A stretch of 64,000 nt of DNA from SAT2750 sp964476375 (GCA_964476375.1 CAYYZW010000116.1:17970-81969); one strand, 5' to 3'. Counted from the stretch's first letter, positions 9,189 through 19,371 are shown. Program-made: numbers and translations. The notes: generated by a model from the letters alone, not told the origin.

Positions 9189-10521
9189 CGATCACACGTC
9201 CCTCCTGAAGCACCCGCATTTCCGCACGGGCCTGGGTATCCACGCCTGCCAGCTCCGCAATCGTCGTCCCCACCATCAGCGGCGTGACAGGATCGCTGAT
9301 CGGATGTTCTCCGCGTGCATCACTCATGCCGATCACACGTCCCGGCTCGATACCCGCCCCGGCCCAGATAGAGTAATAGCACTGCGGCCAGTGGTCCCGG
9401 GCCGCACGGACATTGATTTTCGGAGTGCGGCCAAATTCCCCCATGCAGATAACCAGCGTATCATCCATCAGGCCCCGCTCGTAAAGATCATCCAGCAGCG
9501 CGCTAAAGGCACGATCGAGGATTGGGCAATGCTGATCCTGCAAAAGCTCAAAGTTATAGATATGCGTGTCCCAGCCAAACTCGAAGCCGGGCGTGATCGC
9601 TTCCACGTGCCTGGCATAGTTAAGCTGAATATAAGGCACCCCGGCTTCCACCAGTCGCCGCGAGAGCAGGGCACTCTGCCCAAACACCGAGCGGCCGTAG
9701 CGGGCCCGGGTAGCGGGCGACTCCTGGGCCAGGTCGAACGCATCCCGGGATCTTGGATCGGTCAAAAGCTGGTAGGCCTGGCGGGACGTCCTGTTCCAGG
9801 AAGCGACATCACGTGCATCCAGCGCTCGCGGGACGCCTTCAAGCTGTTGTTGTAACTGGCGACGATCGGAAATCCGTAACGGGTTGATATCCTCCAGCAG
9901 TTTCAGTGCCGGCATGTTCACGTCCCCCCGCTCGGAACAGCCCACCATGAACGGATCATAAACCGATCCCAGTGTTCCACCGCCATAGGCCTCGATTTTC
10001 CGGGCACCGTCCATCACCGTCCCATTGGCAATCGACATGAAGGCGGGCAGGCGGCCGGCAGATCCACGGTGCTTGGCCACAATCGACCCAAAGTTGGGCT
10101 GCACCGGCTTGGGATTCTCCTCGAACCCGGAGAGCGCCACGGTCCCCGCATCCGGGTGGCCAGGAGCACTGGTCACGTGGTTACGAAGCAGCGTGTAACG
10201 GTCACTGCGGCTGGCCATCCGCGGTAACATCTCGGTGAAATGGACGCCCGGGGTACGGGTCGGGATACTGGCAAAAGGCCCACGGTATTCGGCAGGAGCA
10301 TCTGGCTTGGGGTCACATGTATCCAGGTGGCTCGGCGCCCCCCAGAGAAACACAAACAGTACCGACTTGGCCCGCGGTGGCGCACCATTACGATCCTGGA
10401 TCGCTGCTTCACCCAGCCGGGACATTCCCAGCCCCAGTGGTATGGCACTGGAAAGCTGCAGGAACGAGCGACGGCTGATACCACTGCATGTTCGTGTTGG
10501 GAAGCTACCGATGTTCAACAT
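9175..10521 (-). CDS. DUF1501 family exported protein
   Basis: A 448-residue DUF1501 protein with a twin-arginine-type leader (SRRSFLQLSSAIPLGLG), the motif FLWGAPSHLDTCDPKPDAP near residue 60, RYGRSVFGQSALLSRRLVE, and CMGEFGRTPKINVRAARDHW. It is shorter than its neighbours at 919 and 6844. It overlaps and probably forms an operon with the propeller gene downstream. Its upstream region carries a TACAAT box on the minus strand at 10573-10578. That 290-bp gap to the PSD1 gene at 10812 otherwise holds only the divergent promoter area. Confidence 0.87.
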   Translation of the reverse strand: MLNIGSFPTRTCSGISRRSFLQLSSAIPLGLGMSRLGEAAIQDRNGAPPRAKSVLFVFLWGAPSHLDTCDPKPDAPAEYRGPFASIPTRTPGVHFTEMLPRMASRSDRYTLLRNHVTSAPGHPDAGTVALSGFEENPKPVQPNFGSIVAKHRGSAGRLPAFMSIANGTVMDGARKIEAYGGGTLGSVYDPFMVGCSERGDVNMPALKLLEDINPLRISDRRQLQQQLEGVPRALDARDVASWNRTSRQAYQLLTDPRSRDAFDLAQESPATRARYGRSVFGQSALLSRRLVEAGVPYIQLNYARHVEAITPGFEFGWDTHIYNFELLQDQHCPILDRAFSALLDDLYERGLMDDTLVICMGEFGRTPKINVRAARDHWPQCYYSIWAGAGIEPGRVIGMSDARGEHPISDPVTPLMVGTTIAELAGVDTQARAEMRVLQEGRVIDGLL

Positions 10522-10811
10522 GATCCTGCGTCAACTCCGGAAATCACCTGCCATGCTCCCTCTACCGGCTTTATTGTAGCAGACAGAAATGGGGCACTTC
10601 TCCCATCCTGGAAAAGTAAAAGTCCTTGAAAACAGGAGCCAGGGCGCAGGTTTTTCCACCTGGCAAGGAAGATCCCGGCTGCCTGTTCAAGGCGATAAAG
10701 ATGCTCCGGAAATGGTCCTCGTGGTCTCTGTTGCGGCAATGGAAACGGTGTCCTATAAACGACTTTGTGACAGTCACGAGTTTCCTTCCCTCGCCCCTGG
10801 CCTCCCTCCCG

Positions 10812-13712
10812 ATGACCGGTCCATCTCAAATTTTTGCCCTGCTCACTCTCCTCTCCTGGATCCTGCCCGGACTCCCGTCCCTGGCCATCGCGGATTCAGA
10901 GGTTCGCTACGAGAAGGATATCCGGCCGATCCTCAAGGCCCACTGTTTCCAGTGCCACGGAGAAGCGGGAAAGCGGGAGGGTGGGCTGGACCTGCGGCTC
11001 CGCCGGTTGATCGTGACCGGAGGAGAATCCGGACCGGCAATCATCCCGGGCAAGGTGGCCGAAAGCCATCTTGTGGATCGCATCCGGAGTGGTGAAATGC
11101 CCCCGGAAGAGGGATCCCTGGACGAGGAAGAAATAAACCTGATCGCACGCTGGGTTGCTGGCGGGGCCCCGACCGCCAGGCCCGAACCAGAAACCCTTGG
11201 CGAGGAACCCTATTTCACCGAGGAGGATTATGGCTGGTGGTCCTTCCAGCCGATCATCCGACGCGCTGTCCCCCGGCAGGGAAACTCCACGGTGAAAACA
11301 CCCGTTGACGCTTTCCTGTTGTCACGCCTCGAGCAGCTCGATCCTGGACTTGGGTTTTCTCGCCTGGCCGACAGGCCCACGCTGATTCGCCGGGCAACGA
11401 TCAACCTGCTGGGCCTCCCACCCACACCAGGCGAGGTGGCCAGCTTCCAGGAAGATACGAGCCCACTGGCATGGCAGAAAGTCATTGACCGGCTTCTCGC
11501 CTCGCCGCACTATGGCGAACGATGGGGACGACACTGGCTGGACGTGGCCGGCTATGCCGATTCGGAAGGCTACACGGATGCCGACCCGGTGCGTGAGAAT
11601 GCTTACCGCTACCGGGACTACGTGATTCGCAGCCTGAACCAGGACAAGCCCCTGGACAGGTTCATCATTGAACAGCTGGCCGGGGACGAGCTGGTTGGTG
11701 AGCAGGGAGCAGAACTCACTCCCGAGGTAGTCGAAAAACTAACCGCCACGGGATTTCTCAGGATGGTTCCGGACGGAACCGGGTCCAACGTCAACCAGGG
11801 ACTGGCACGAAACCAGGTCATCGCCGACACGATCCAGGTGGTCGGGACATCGCTGCTGGGGATGTCGATTCATTGTGCCCAGTGCCATGACCATCGTTAC
11901 GATCCCATTTCCCAGCTGGACTACTACCGCTTCCGTGCGATTTTTGAGCCAGCCCTGAACTGGAAAAACTGGAAAGCCCCGTCGGCACGACAGGTCTCGC
12001 TCTACACCGAGGAGAACAAGGCCACACGAGACCGCATCGAGGCCAGGGCAAAAGAGGTCGACCAGCAGCGCCAGACCAAGGTTGACTTTTACATTGCACG
12101 CACCCTGCACCAGGAACTGCTGATGGTCAAAGAGCCGGTTCGCCAGCCCCTGCAGGCTGCCTTCCAGGCTGCTGCTGGAGAGCGGACCGACGAGCAGAAA
12201 CAGCTGCTGGAGGACTATCCCAACGTCGGCAAGATCAGCGGCGGGGCACTTTACCTCTACGAGCGGCGGCGAGAGGCCCGTGCCAAGGACCTGGAATCCC
12301 GCCGCGGCGAGAAGGAACGCCTGGCGATCGAGGCGCTGGTGAGTAGAGAGCTCGAAGCGATTCCTGCTGGCGAACAGCAGGCTGTCCGCGCCGCACTGGA
12401 CACGGCCGGCGATGATCGCACCGCTGCAGAGCAGCAACTCCTCGCCCGCTATCCCCAGGTTATCGTTACCGCCAAGACACTGGCCGAGCAGGAACCGGGC
12501 ACCGTGATGATGCTGGATGCCTACACGAAGGCGGCCGAGGAAATCCGCAAGGGTCGCATCGTCGAAGAATTGAAAGAGCTGGCGGACAGCGCCGCTGAAA
12601 TCCGCACCACGATCCCGCGGGAACGCTTCATCCGTGCTCTCCAGGAAGACCCAGGAACCGTTCCAGAGACCTTTCTTTTCGCCCGGGGTGACCACGAGCA
12701 ACCGAAGCAGGAAGTTTCCGCCGCATCACTCACTATTCTTGGGCCAGAGAACGGGGTTCCGGCCAATAACGAGGCCATGGCCACATCCGGCCGCCGGCTG
12801 GCCCTGGCCCGGCAGTTGACCAGCGGAAAGCATCCCCTGGTGGCACGGGTCCTGGCCAATCGTATCTGGATGCACCATTTTGGCCGCGGGCTGGTAAATT
12901 CTCCAGCTGATTTCGGCATGCTGGGAGAGCGGCCCACGCACCCGGACCTGCTCGACTGGCTGGCGGATGAACTGGTCCGCTCCGGCTGGAGCGTGAAACA
13001 CATCCACAGGCTGATTCTCTGCTCGACCGCCTTCCAGCAATCAGCGCATGCCAGTAGTGCCCTGCAGGAAGCCGACCCGGACAACCGCTACTACGGCAGG
13101 ATGGCAATTCGCCGTCTGGATGCCGAAAGCCTGCGAGACTCGGTGCTGGCGGTGAGTGGTTCGCTGAACAAGAAACTCTACGGGGACCCGGTACCCGTGA
13201 TGGAAGACGAGGTCGGCCAGATCGTGATCGGCAAGGAAAACCTCGATGGAGAACGCAAGCCCACGGCAGCCATTAACCTGGAGGGGGAAGAGTACCGCCG
13301 CAGCATCTATATCCAGGTTCGAAGGAGTCGACCGCTGGCCACACTCGAGTTCTTTGACTCTGCTGTCGTCACGCCCAACTGCCCAAAGCGGAACTCCTCG
13401 AATGTGACCCCGCAGTCCCTGATGATGATGAACAGTGACTTTGCACTCAAGTACTCCGAGCGGTTTGCCCGGCGACTCCAGGCAGAAGCGGCCGGATCGG
13501 TGAAAGAACAACTGCTGCGGGGCTGGCAACTGGCTCTCGGCAGGCCCCCGCTGGCAGAGGAACTTGCCGCCGCGGAAAAGTTCCTTGCCATGCAACAGCA
13601 GGCACTGCAAGAATCATCCGAAGAGAAAGAAACTGCTGTCCTCCAGTTCCAGGCACTCGCATCGTTCTGCCAGGTCCTGATCAGTTCCAGCCGCTTTGTT
13701 TACGTGGAGTAA
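10812..13712 (+). CDS. PSD1/cytochrome-c domain protein (DUF1549-DUF1553)
   Basis: A planctomycete-type large exported protein of 966 residues when read from ATG 10812, which places a signal peptide (SQIFALLTLLSWILPGLPS) at the start; the open frame begins earlier, at 10626, without leader character. Domains in order: cytochrome-c-like segment with heme motif CFQCH (residues 45-49), DUF1549 with GERWGRHWLDVAGYADSEG, a second CAQCH (about 355-359), a charged helical insert of about 250 residues, then DUF1553 with ANRIWMHHFGRGLVN and a C-terminal block rich in SLMMMNSDF. Such proteins are thought to bind heme in the periplasm; their reaction is unknown. It leads a plus-strand operon with DUF1501 7 nt downstream. 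Confidence 0.9.
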   Translation: MTGPSQIFALLTLLSWILPGLPSLAIADSEVRYEKDIRPILKAHCFQCHGEAGKREGGLDLRLRRLIVTGGESGPAIIPGKVAESHLVDRIRSGEMPPEEGSLDEEEINLIARWVAGGAPTARPEPETLGEEPYFTEEDYGWWSFQPIIRRAVPRQGNSTVKTPVDAFLLSRLEQLDPGLGFSRLADRPTLIRRATINLLGLPPTPGEVASFQEDTSPLAWQKVIDRLLASPHYGERWGRHWLDVAGYADSEGYTDADPVRENAYRYRDYVIRSLNQDKPLDRFIIEQLAGDELVGEQGAELTPEVVEKLTATGFLRMVPDGTGSNVNQGLARNQVIADTIQVVGTSLLGMSIHCAQCHDHRYDPISQLDYYRFRAIFEPALNWKNWKAPSARQVSLYTEENKATRDRIEARAKEVDQQRQTKVDFYIARTLHQELLMVKEPVRQPLQAAFQAAAGERTDEQKQLLEDYPNVGKISGGALYLYERRREARAKDLESRRGEKERLAIEALVSRELEAIPAGEQQAVRAALDTAGDDRTAAEQQLLARYPQVIVTAKTLAEQEPGTVMMLDAYTKAAEEIRKGRIVEELKELADSAAEIRTTIPRERFIRALQEDPGTVPETFLFARGDHEQPKQEVSAASLTILGPENGVPANNEAMATSGRRLALARQLTSGKHPLVARVLANRIWMHHFGRGLVNSPADFGMLGERPTHPDLLDWLADELVRSGWSVKHIHRLILCSTAFQQSAHASSALQEADPDNRYYGRMAIRRLDAESLRDSVLAVSGSLNKKLYGDPVPVMEDEVGQIVIGKENLDGERKPTAAINLEGEEYRRSIYIQVRRSRPLATLEFFDSAVVTPNCPKRNSSNVTPQSLMMMNSDFALKYSERFARRLQAEAAGSVKEQLLRGWQLALGRPPLAEELAAAEKFLAMQQQALQESSEEKETAVLQFQALASFCQVLISSSRFVYVE

Positions 13713-13719
13713 CCCTGCC

Positions 13720-15153
13720 ATGGATCGACGCCATTTTTTTCGGGGAGGCCTCTTTGGGCTTGCGCCGTTTGCCCTGGCAACGCTTCTCAAGCAGGAGCAG
13801 GCATCTGCCAAGCCGGTCAAGCCAAACCTGCAGCCACGTGATTTCACACTGCAGGACAGGCCACCCCATTTCCAGCCACGGGCCAGGGCAATGATCTCGC
13901 TGTTCATGCAGGGGGGGCCAAGCCAGGTCGACCTGCTGGATCCCAAGCCCACACTGACACGAATGGATGGCAAGGATTTTCCGGGCAAGATCAAGTACGA
14001 CGATGTCGGTGGAGCCAGCACAAAAATCCTTGGCAGCCCCTGGAAGTTCCGGGCACATGGTGAATCTCGCATCGAGGTCTCCGAGCTCCTCCCCCATACC
14101 TCGCGTATCGTCGATGACATCACCGTGATTCGCTCGATGCACACCGGCGTGAACAATCACGGGCAATCGATCCATGCCATGAACTCGGGACGTATCCAGC
14201 AGGGCAGGCCATCCCTGGGAAGCTGGCTGACCTATGCCCTGGGAGCCGAAACAGAAAACCTCCCGTCCTTCGTGGCAATGAGCGATCCTCGCGGCCTGCC
14301 GGTCGAGGGCGTCCTGAACTGGTCCAACGGGTGGCTTCCCTCGATCTACCAGGGAACCGTGATCCGTTCCCGCGAACCGCGAATACTGAACCTCGTCCCC
14401 CCACCCCACCAGCGGGGCAGGGTACAGAGAAATTACCTGGACCTTCTAGGCCAGTTAAACCAGCAGCAACTCAAGCAGTACCCGGGTAACTCGGAGCTGG
14501 CAGCACGGATCAGCAACTATGAACTGGCAGCCCGCATGCAGACCGCTGCCAGCGAGGCACTGGACCTGTCCCGGGAAACCATGGCGACCCAGCAGATGTA
14601 CGGCATCCATGACGAAAACGAGGATGCAGCCGAGTATGGACGGCGCTGCCTGATCGCCCGACGGCTGGTTGAACGCGGGGTCCGCTTTGTTCAGATCTAC
14701 ACCAAGAACCAGTACTGGGATCACCACGGCAGCATCCTCTCCTCGCTTCCTGCATCCTGCCGGAAAACCGACCGTGCGGCGGCAGCCCTGGTAACCGACC
14801 TGAAACAGCGAGGCCTGCTCGACAGCACCGTGGTGCACTGGGGCGGAGAGATGGGGAGACTGCCCGTCATCCAGAACGATGCCGGGCGGGAGAAAGTCGG
14901 CCGGGACCATAACACCTACGGATTTACCATGTGGGTCGCCGGGGGTGGGTTCCGGGGTGGAATGACCTACGGGGAAACCGATGAATTCGGGCACCGGGCC
15001 GTCACGGATATCGTCAACCATTACGATTACCATGCCACCCTGATGCACCTCTTTGGACTGCATGCCGAGGAGGTGGTCTTCAAGCGAAACGGCCGGGAAG
15101 CCTCGCTGGTCGATGGACAGGGTGGCCAGATCGTCAGTGACATCCTCCGCTGA
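13720..15153 (+). CDS. DUF1501 family exported protein, PSD1 partner
   Basis: A 477-residue DUF1501 protein read from ATG 13720, where the leader MDRRHFFRGGLFGLAPFALA begins; an earlier ATG at 13696 would overlap the upstream stop. Family blocks are FMQGGPSQVDLLDPKPTL, MYGIHDENEDAAEYGRRCLI and the C-terminal GGEMGRLPVIQ with GRDHNTYGFTMW. The usual DHW is DHN here, a trait of one DUF1501 subgroup. It lies 7 nt after the PSD1 gene, the classic planctomycete pairing, and 31 nt before the phosphoesterase-like gene. Confidence 0.9.
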   Translation: MDRRHFFRGGLFGLAPFALATLLKQEQASAKPVKPNLQPRDFTLQDRPPHFQPRARAMISLFMQGGPSQVDLLDPKPTLTRMDGKDFPGKIKYDDVGGASTKILGSPWKFRAHGESRIEVSELLPHTSRIVDDITVIRSMHTGVNNHGQSIHAMNSGRIQQGRPSLGSWLTYALGAETENLPSFVAMSDPRGLPVEGVLNWSNGWLPSIYQGTVIRSREPRILNLVPPPHQRGRVQRNYLDLLGQLNQQQLKQYPGNSELAARISNYELAARMQTAASEALDLSRETMATQQMYGIHDENEDAAEYGRRCLIARRLVERGVRFVQIYTKNQYWDHHGSILSSLPASCRKTDRAAAALVTDLKQRGLLDSTVVHWGGEMGRLPVIQNDAGREKVGRDHNTYGFTMWVAGGGFRGGMTYGETDEFGHRAVTDIVNHYDYHATLMHLFGLHAEEVVFKRNGREASLVDGQGGQIVSDILR

Positions 15154-15184
15154 CTTCTCGCCAAACAAGAAAGCCTCACGCCCG

Positions 15185-17149
15185 ATGGTGAAACACATCC
15201 TGCACAGATACCTGCCGGCAGTTTTCCTCGTCCTCGGCATCGGTCGCATCGCGCCGGCTGAAACCATCCCCGAGCTCCCCCTGCCCGACGGTTGGACCTG
15301 GATCGCGGCAACCGACAATGAACGGGTCCAGGCAATCGGCGAGTGGAAGCCTGATCGCTTTCGCTTTGCCCATGCCGAACATCTTCATACCACCGACGGG
15401 GATTCCAGCCTCCTGGTCAAGTTTTCGGGAACGGCCGTCGGCCTGCGACTGGGGGGACAGAACACGCCTGCCTATTCCGGCCAGGGTGGGCCCAGCCTGG
15501 GACGCCTGGTCTGTCACGTCGATGGCAAGCGGGTGGCATCCTTCCGGACCGGTTCATCTGGCAGGGAGGTCCTGCTGGCAACCGGGCTGGCAGAGGGAGA
15601 CCACGAGCTGACACTCAAACACCAGATCGATCGAGGCCAGTCAGGGTGCCGTGTGGAAGGATTTTTCTCCTGCCGGCAGGATCCCGGACTGGTCACCTTT
15701 TCCGTGCAGGGGGAGAAGCAGGCCTTCCTGGTCGGCGTGAGGGCCACGATCCGGCACGAGGACAAGCGGGTTCGGAGCGTGATCGCCCGAAACTGGCTCA
15801 ATGGCGACTGCAGCCTGCTGGTACCGGCAGGAAAGGATTACTCGCTGCAGGTCGAGGCCACCGGCTGGATGCCGTCACGCGTCACGGATCTCTCCGTGAC
15901 CGCAGGATCCACGACCCGCGGCCCGCCACTGTACCTCACTCGTGATCCTGCTACCGAGCAGCAGCGATTCCGTTTTCCAGCCCTGAACCGGCAGGCAATC
16001 CGGATGCCCGGGGAATCATTCCGGGCCCGTTTCCTCGGATTTGACACCACGATCACGCAGGTCCGGATCGTGCGGTCTCACGGCCCGGCGACTTTCTCCC
16101 GGCTGCTCGACTTCAGCGAAGACGAAAAGGCCGCCTACTACTACGACCGCGAGGTGACTGCCCGCATCCCGGCCAGTACTCCCCCGGGGATCTATGACCT
16201 GGAAGTCACCGTTGAGGGCGGCCGGCGCACCGGCCTCTGCCGATCTCCCCGAAGCGTGGTGGTCGTGTCGAAATATCCTACCCGGCCGGTCCTGGTCAGC
16301 TTTGGCCACCTCGACACTAACGGCCAGTACCAGGCCGAATACCTCTCCCGGATCGCGGATATTGCCAACCTGGCCGGAGCGGACATGGTGCTCAACAGCA
16401 ACGCTGTCAATGCGGCCTATATCTCGGGTGCCCTCTCCGGCCTGCAGGTACCTTACGTGGTGAACTTCGGTAATCACCAGGTCCATGGCCACGAGCAGTG
16501 GTACGGGGACCCGGTGGGAATGGTCCGCTTTGGCCCCCACCTGGCAGTCCTGAATTTCGGCCATCCCTGGCACCACGAAACAGCAGCCGCGGAGAAACTT
16601 CTTACCGAGAGCCGCGATGCCACGATCAAGGTGATCAATGCCTTTGAAGCAAACGCCCGGCCGGAACTGCTGGACAGTCACTCGATTGCCCTGATCCATG
16701 ATGCTCACGGGATCGGAGAGAAAGTGATGGAGATTGGCACCACCCCCACCCTGCGGGCAGGCAAGTCCAGCTCCACCAGCTTCCGGGTCATCCGCTTTGA
16801 CGACCACAGGGTGATCTCGGCAACCTACCAGGGGGATCCCACGGCACCCTTCCCGCTGGACCGTAACGAGCTGCCGCCCCTGCGAGTGCGTTTCCAGCCA
16901 GCCAACGACGGCGCAGCCCGCACCGTGACGGTCCAGGTCACCAACGATTACAAGCAGGCATTCCCACGGGCCCGTGCTACCGTCCTGCTTCCGGCCATCC
17001 GCGATTACGACGTGGCAGGAACAGGAGAGTGCGAGGTGGAATCGACCAGCCTCAGTGACGACCAGCAGTACCTGGAACTCGTCCTCCGCTTCGACCTGGC
17101 CGCCGAGAGTGAACGGACAGTGGTCGTATCGAATGAAAAAACAAAATAA
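15185..17149 (+). CDS. Exported calcineurin-phosphoesterase-like protein, metal site degenerate
   Basis: A 654-residue protein with a signal peptide from ATG 15185 (HRYLPAVFLVLGIGRIAPAE). Residues about 20-200 look like a beta-sandwich. Residues about 375-560 resemble a calcineurin-like phosphoesterase (SFGHLDTNGQYQAEYLSRI, ADMVLNSNAVNAAYISG, YVVNFGNHQVHG, IALIHDAHGIG). The ligand positions differ from the usual DxH, GDxxD, GNHD and GHxH, so catalysis is doubtful and the fold call is tentative. A C-terminal beta domain follows. It is third in the PSD1-DUF1501 operon, 31 nt after DUF1501 and 33 nt before the PhyH gene. Confidence 0.5.
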   Translation: MVKHILHRYLPAVFLVLGIGRIAPAETIPELPLPDGWTWIAATDNERVQAIGEWKPDRFRFAHAEHLHTTDGDSSLLVKFSGTAVGLRLGGQNTPAYSGQGGPSLGRLVCHVDGKRVASFRTGSSGREVLLATGLAEGDHELTLKHQIDRGQSGCRVEGFFSCRQDPGLVTFSVQGEKQAFLVGVRATIRHEDKRVRSVIARNWLNGDCSLLVPAGKDYSLQVEATGWMPSRVTDLSVTAGSTTRGPPLYLTRDPATEQQRFRFPALNRQAIRMPGESFRARFLGFDTTITQVRIVRSHGPATFSRLLDFSEDEKAAYYYDREVTARIPASTPPGIYDLEVTVEGGRRTGLCRSPRSVVVVSKYPTRPVLVSFGHLDTNGQYQAEYLSRIADIANLAGADMVLNSNAVNAAYISGALSGLQVPYVVNFGNHQVHGHEQWYGDPVGMVRFGPHLAVLNFGHPWHHETAAAEKLLTESRDATIKVINAFEANARPELLDSHSIALIHDAHGIGEKVMEIGTTPTLRAGKSSSTSFRVIRFDDHRVISATYQGDPTAPFPLDRNELPPLRVRFQPANDGAARTVTVQVTNDYKQAFPRARATVLLPAIRDYDVAGTGECEVESTSLSDDQQYLELVLRFDLAAESERTVVVSNEKTK

Positions 17150-17182
17150 CGTGTAATCCCGCTTGATCTCCTGACTGCTCCC

Positions 17183-18016
17183 ATGAATCACCAATTGTGC
17201 ACACAGGACTGGCACCAGCTCACGCTTGGCCAGCAGATCCACTCGCTGGAAGTGGAGGGTTACCTGGTCCTGCCGGATCTGCTTGATACAGACCAGGTCG
17301 CCCGCCTGAAAGCGGAAACCACCCAGCTGGAAACCGTCGCGGTCGATTACAGCATCCACCAGCGAGGATGCCCCGGGGTCCAGTTTGTCGGCGGGGCAAT
17401 CACCGACCTGATTGCCCACCATCCAACCATCCAGTTCCTTGAAACACTCTTCGGCAACGACGTGGTGATGATGGGTTATGATTATGCCTGCAGCGAGCCC
17501 GGGCACCCCGGGATCAGCCTGCACGCCGATGGCCAGCCATACGGGTCGGCGATCTTTGGCATGCAGGGAAGTGTTCCCTGGATGGTACGGGTACTCTATT
17601 ACCTGGACGACCTGACTCCCGAGGTCTCACCGTTTCGTGTTGTTCCCCGCTCCCATCTCTCGATGCACGACGATGCCAATCCTTACCTCCGCTACAAGTC
17701 CCACCCGGAAGAAGTGATGGTGACACTCAAGGCCGGTTCTGCCGTCCTGATTAACCACCGCGTCTTTCATGGAAACTACCCGAACACGGGAGACTGGTCC
17801 CGGGAGATGCTGGCGATCGCCTATCGACCGGCCTGGGCCGGGCCCCAGTCCGATGTGGATCCCTGGGATCCGGAAAAACTTGCCAGCCTGCCCGGGGAAG
17901 TCCAGCGCCTGATGACCGATCCGAACCAGCGCCGCGGGAACTATGACGCGGGAAACAAGCCTCCCGGTATGGCAAGCGAGGCAGCGGGCATCAACCCCAG
18001 CCGCTGGGACCGCTAG
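17183..18016 (+). CDS. Phytanoyl-CoA dioxygenase (PhyH) family protein
   Basis: A 277-residue non-heme iron/2-oxoglutarate-type oxygenase with no signal peptide. The iron-binding HxD is seen in ISLHADGQPYG (near residue 115), the distal His in NHRVFHGNYPNTG (near 195), and a basic residue for the 2-oxoglutarate carboxylate in AIAYRPAW. The N-terminal EVEGYLVLPDLLDTDQVARL is typical of the family. It ends the plus-strand PSD1 operon and its stop region overlaps that of the convergent DUF1501 gene by 4 nt. The substrate cannot be told; planctomycetes have many PhyH paralogues. Confidence 0.85.
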   Translation: MNHQLCTQDWHQLTLGQQIHSLEVEGYLVLPDLLDTDQVARLKAETTQLETVAVDYSIHQRGCPGVQFVGGAITDLIAHHPTIQFLETLFGNDVVMMGYDYACSEPGHPGISLHADGQPYGSAIFGMQGSVPWMVRVLYYLDDLTPEVSPFRVVPRSHLSMHDDANPYLRYKSHPEEVMVTLKAGSAVLINHRVFHGNYPNTGDWSREMLAIAYRPAWAGPQSDVDPWDPEKLASLPGEVQRLMTDPNQRRGNYDAGNKPPGMASEAAGINPSRWDR

Positions 18017-19371
18017 GCGAGGATATCCTTGACCACCCGGCCATCGACATCGGTCAGGCGGTAATCGCGGCCGGCATGGCGGTAGGTCAGTCGCTCGTGG
18101 TCCAGCCCCAGCTGGTGCAGGATGGTGGCCTGGAAGTCATGGACGCCGACCACGTTCTCGGCCACGTCGTCACCCCGCTCGTCGCTGGAACCGTAAACCA
18201 TGCCCCCCTTGATCCCGGCACCGGCCAGCCAGGAACTGTAAACGCGCGACCAGTGTCCACGACCATTGGTCCCCGGCGACTGGACATACGGCCCGCGGCC
18301 AAACTCGGTCGTGAAGACTACCAGCGTATCCTCCAGCATACCCCGGGCCTTGAGATCCTTGATCAGGGCGGCGATCGGCTGGTCCACATTGCGGGCCAGG
18401 CGATCGTACTTGGTCAGGTTCGCATGGGCATCCCAGTTCTTGTCGACGCTGCTGTCACCATCCACCAGTTCGATAAAGCGAACATCCCGCTCGGCCAGTC
18501 GCCGGGCTACCAGGCATTGCCAGGCAAAAGAGCTGGTATCGCCGGGCTCCAGGCCATAAAGCCTGTGGGTCTGGTCGGTCTCGCCGGACAGGTCAAAAGC
18601 TTCCGGGGCTGCCAGTTGCATGCCGGCCGCAGTCTCGAAAGACCGGATACGGGCAGAGAGACTCGAATCGGTCTCCCGTCCCTCGAGATGCTGGCGATTG
18701 AAAAACTCGAGCATGTCCAGCTCGGTTTGCTGCAGTCGGGCCGAACGGGTGCGGCGATGCATATTGGCAATAGGCTCGCTGCCCGGAATGATCCGGGTGC
18801 CCTGGTGCAGGACCGGCAGGAAATCTGCACCCCAGTTCTGACCGCCGCCATAGGGCAGGCCGGGCGAGATGACCATGAAGGAGGGAAGGTTCCTGTTTTC
18901 GGTGCCCAGTCCATAGCTGACCCAGGATCCAAAACTGGGCCGGTTGAACGTGGCTGAACCGGTATGGATACCAATCGTGGCACCAAAATGGTCGCCATTA
19001 ATGTTCTTCATCGAGCGGATCATGCAGATTTCGTCGATCACGCTGCCAATATGGGGAAAGAGGTCGCTGACCTGGATTCCGCTTTCTCCATACCGGCGGT
19101 ACTTCCAGCTGGCTCCCTTGAAATAGTTGTTCTTGTTGTAGGCCTGGTCGTGGTGCTGATCGAGGTACGGCTTGGGGTCAAAGGTGTCGATATGCGATAC
19201 GCCGCCGGTCATGAAAAGAAAGATCACCCTTTTCGCGCGGGCCGGAAAATGGGGCTGCCGTGGAGCGAGTGGATCCTTCCGGTCCCCGGCCATCATCTCC
19301 GAGAGCAGACCCGGCAGGATCAGCCCGGCACCGGCCAGGGAACGGATCATCTGTCGTCGGTCTGTTTTCAT
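18013..19371 (-). CDS. DUF1501 family exported protein, PSD1 partner
   Basis: A 452-residue DUF1501 protein with leader RRQMIRSLAGAGLILPG, FMTGGVSHIDTFDPKPYLD near residue 55, LYGLEPGDTSSFAWQCLVAR, and FTTEFGRGPYVQ followed by GRGHWSRVYSSWLAGAG. It belongs to the subgroup whose partner PSD1 gene lies directly upstream, here 18 nt away, so one transcript is likely. The insert YNKNNYFKGASWKYRRYG corresponds to the KYDDVGGASTKIL stretch of the copy at 13720. Confidence 0.9.
   Translation of the reverse strand: MKTDRRQMIRSLAGAGLILPGLLSEMMAGDRKDPLAPRQPHFPARAKRVIFLFMTGGVSHIDTFDPKPYLDQHHDQAYNKNNYFKGASWKYRRYGESGIQVSDLFPHIGSVIDEICMIRSMKNINGDHFGATIGIHTGSATFNRPSFGSWVSYGLGTENRNLPSFMVISPGLPYGGGQNWGADFLPVLHQGTRIIPGSEPIANMHRRTRSARLQQTELDMLEFFNRQHLEGRETDSSLSARIRSFETAAGMQLAAPEAFDLSGETDQTHRLYGLEPGDTSSFAWQCLVARRLAERDVRFIELVDGDSSVDKNWDAHANLTKYDRLARNVDQPIAALIKDLKARGMLEDTLVVFTTEFGRGPYVQSPGTNGRGHWSRVYSSWLAGAGIKGGMVYGSSDERGDDVAENVVGVHDFQATILHQLGLDHERLTYRHAGRDYRLTDVDGRVVKDILA

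Noticed and set aside
16016..17524. 502-residue minus-strand open frame opposite the phosphoesterase-like gene
   Set aside because: Shadow of a plus-strand operon whose genes have proper starts and families.
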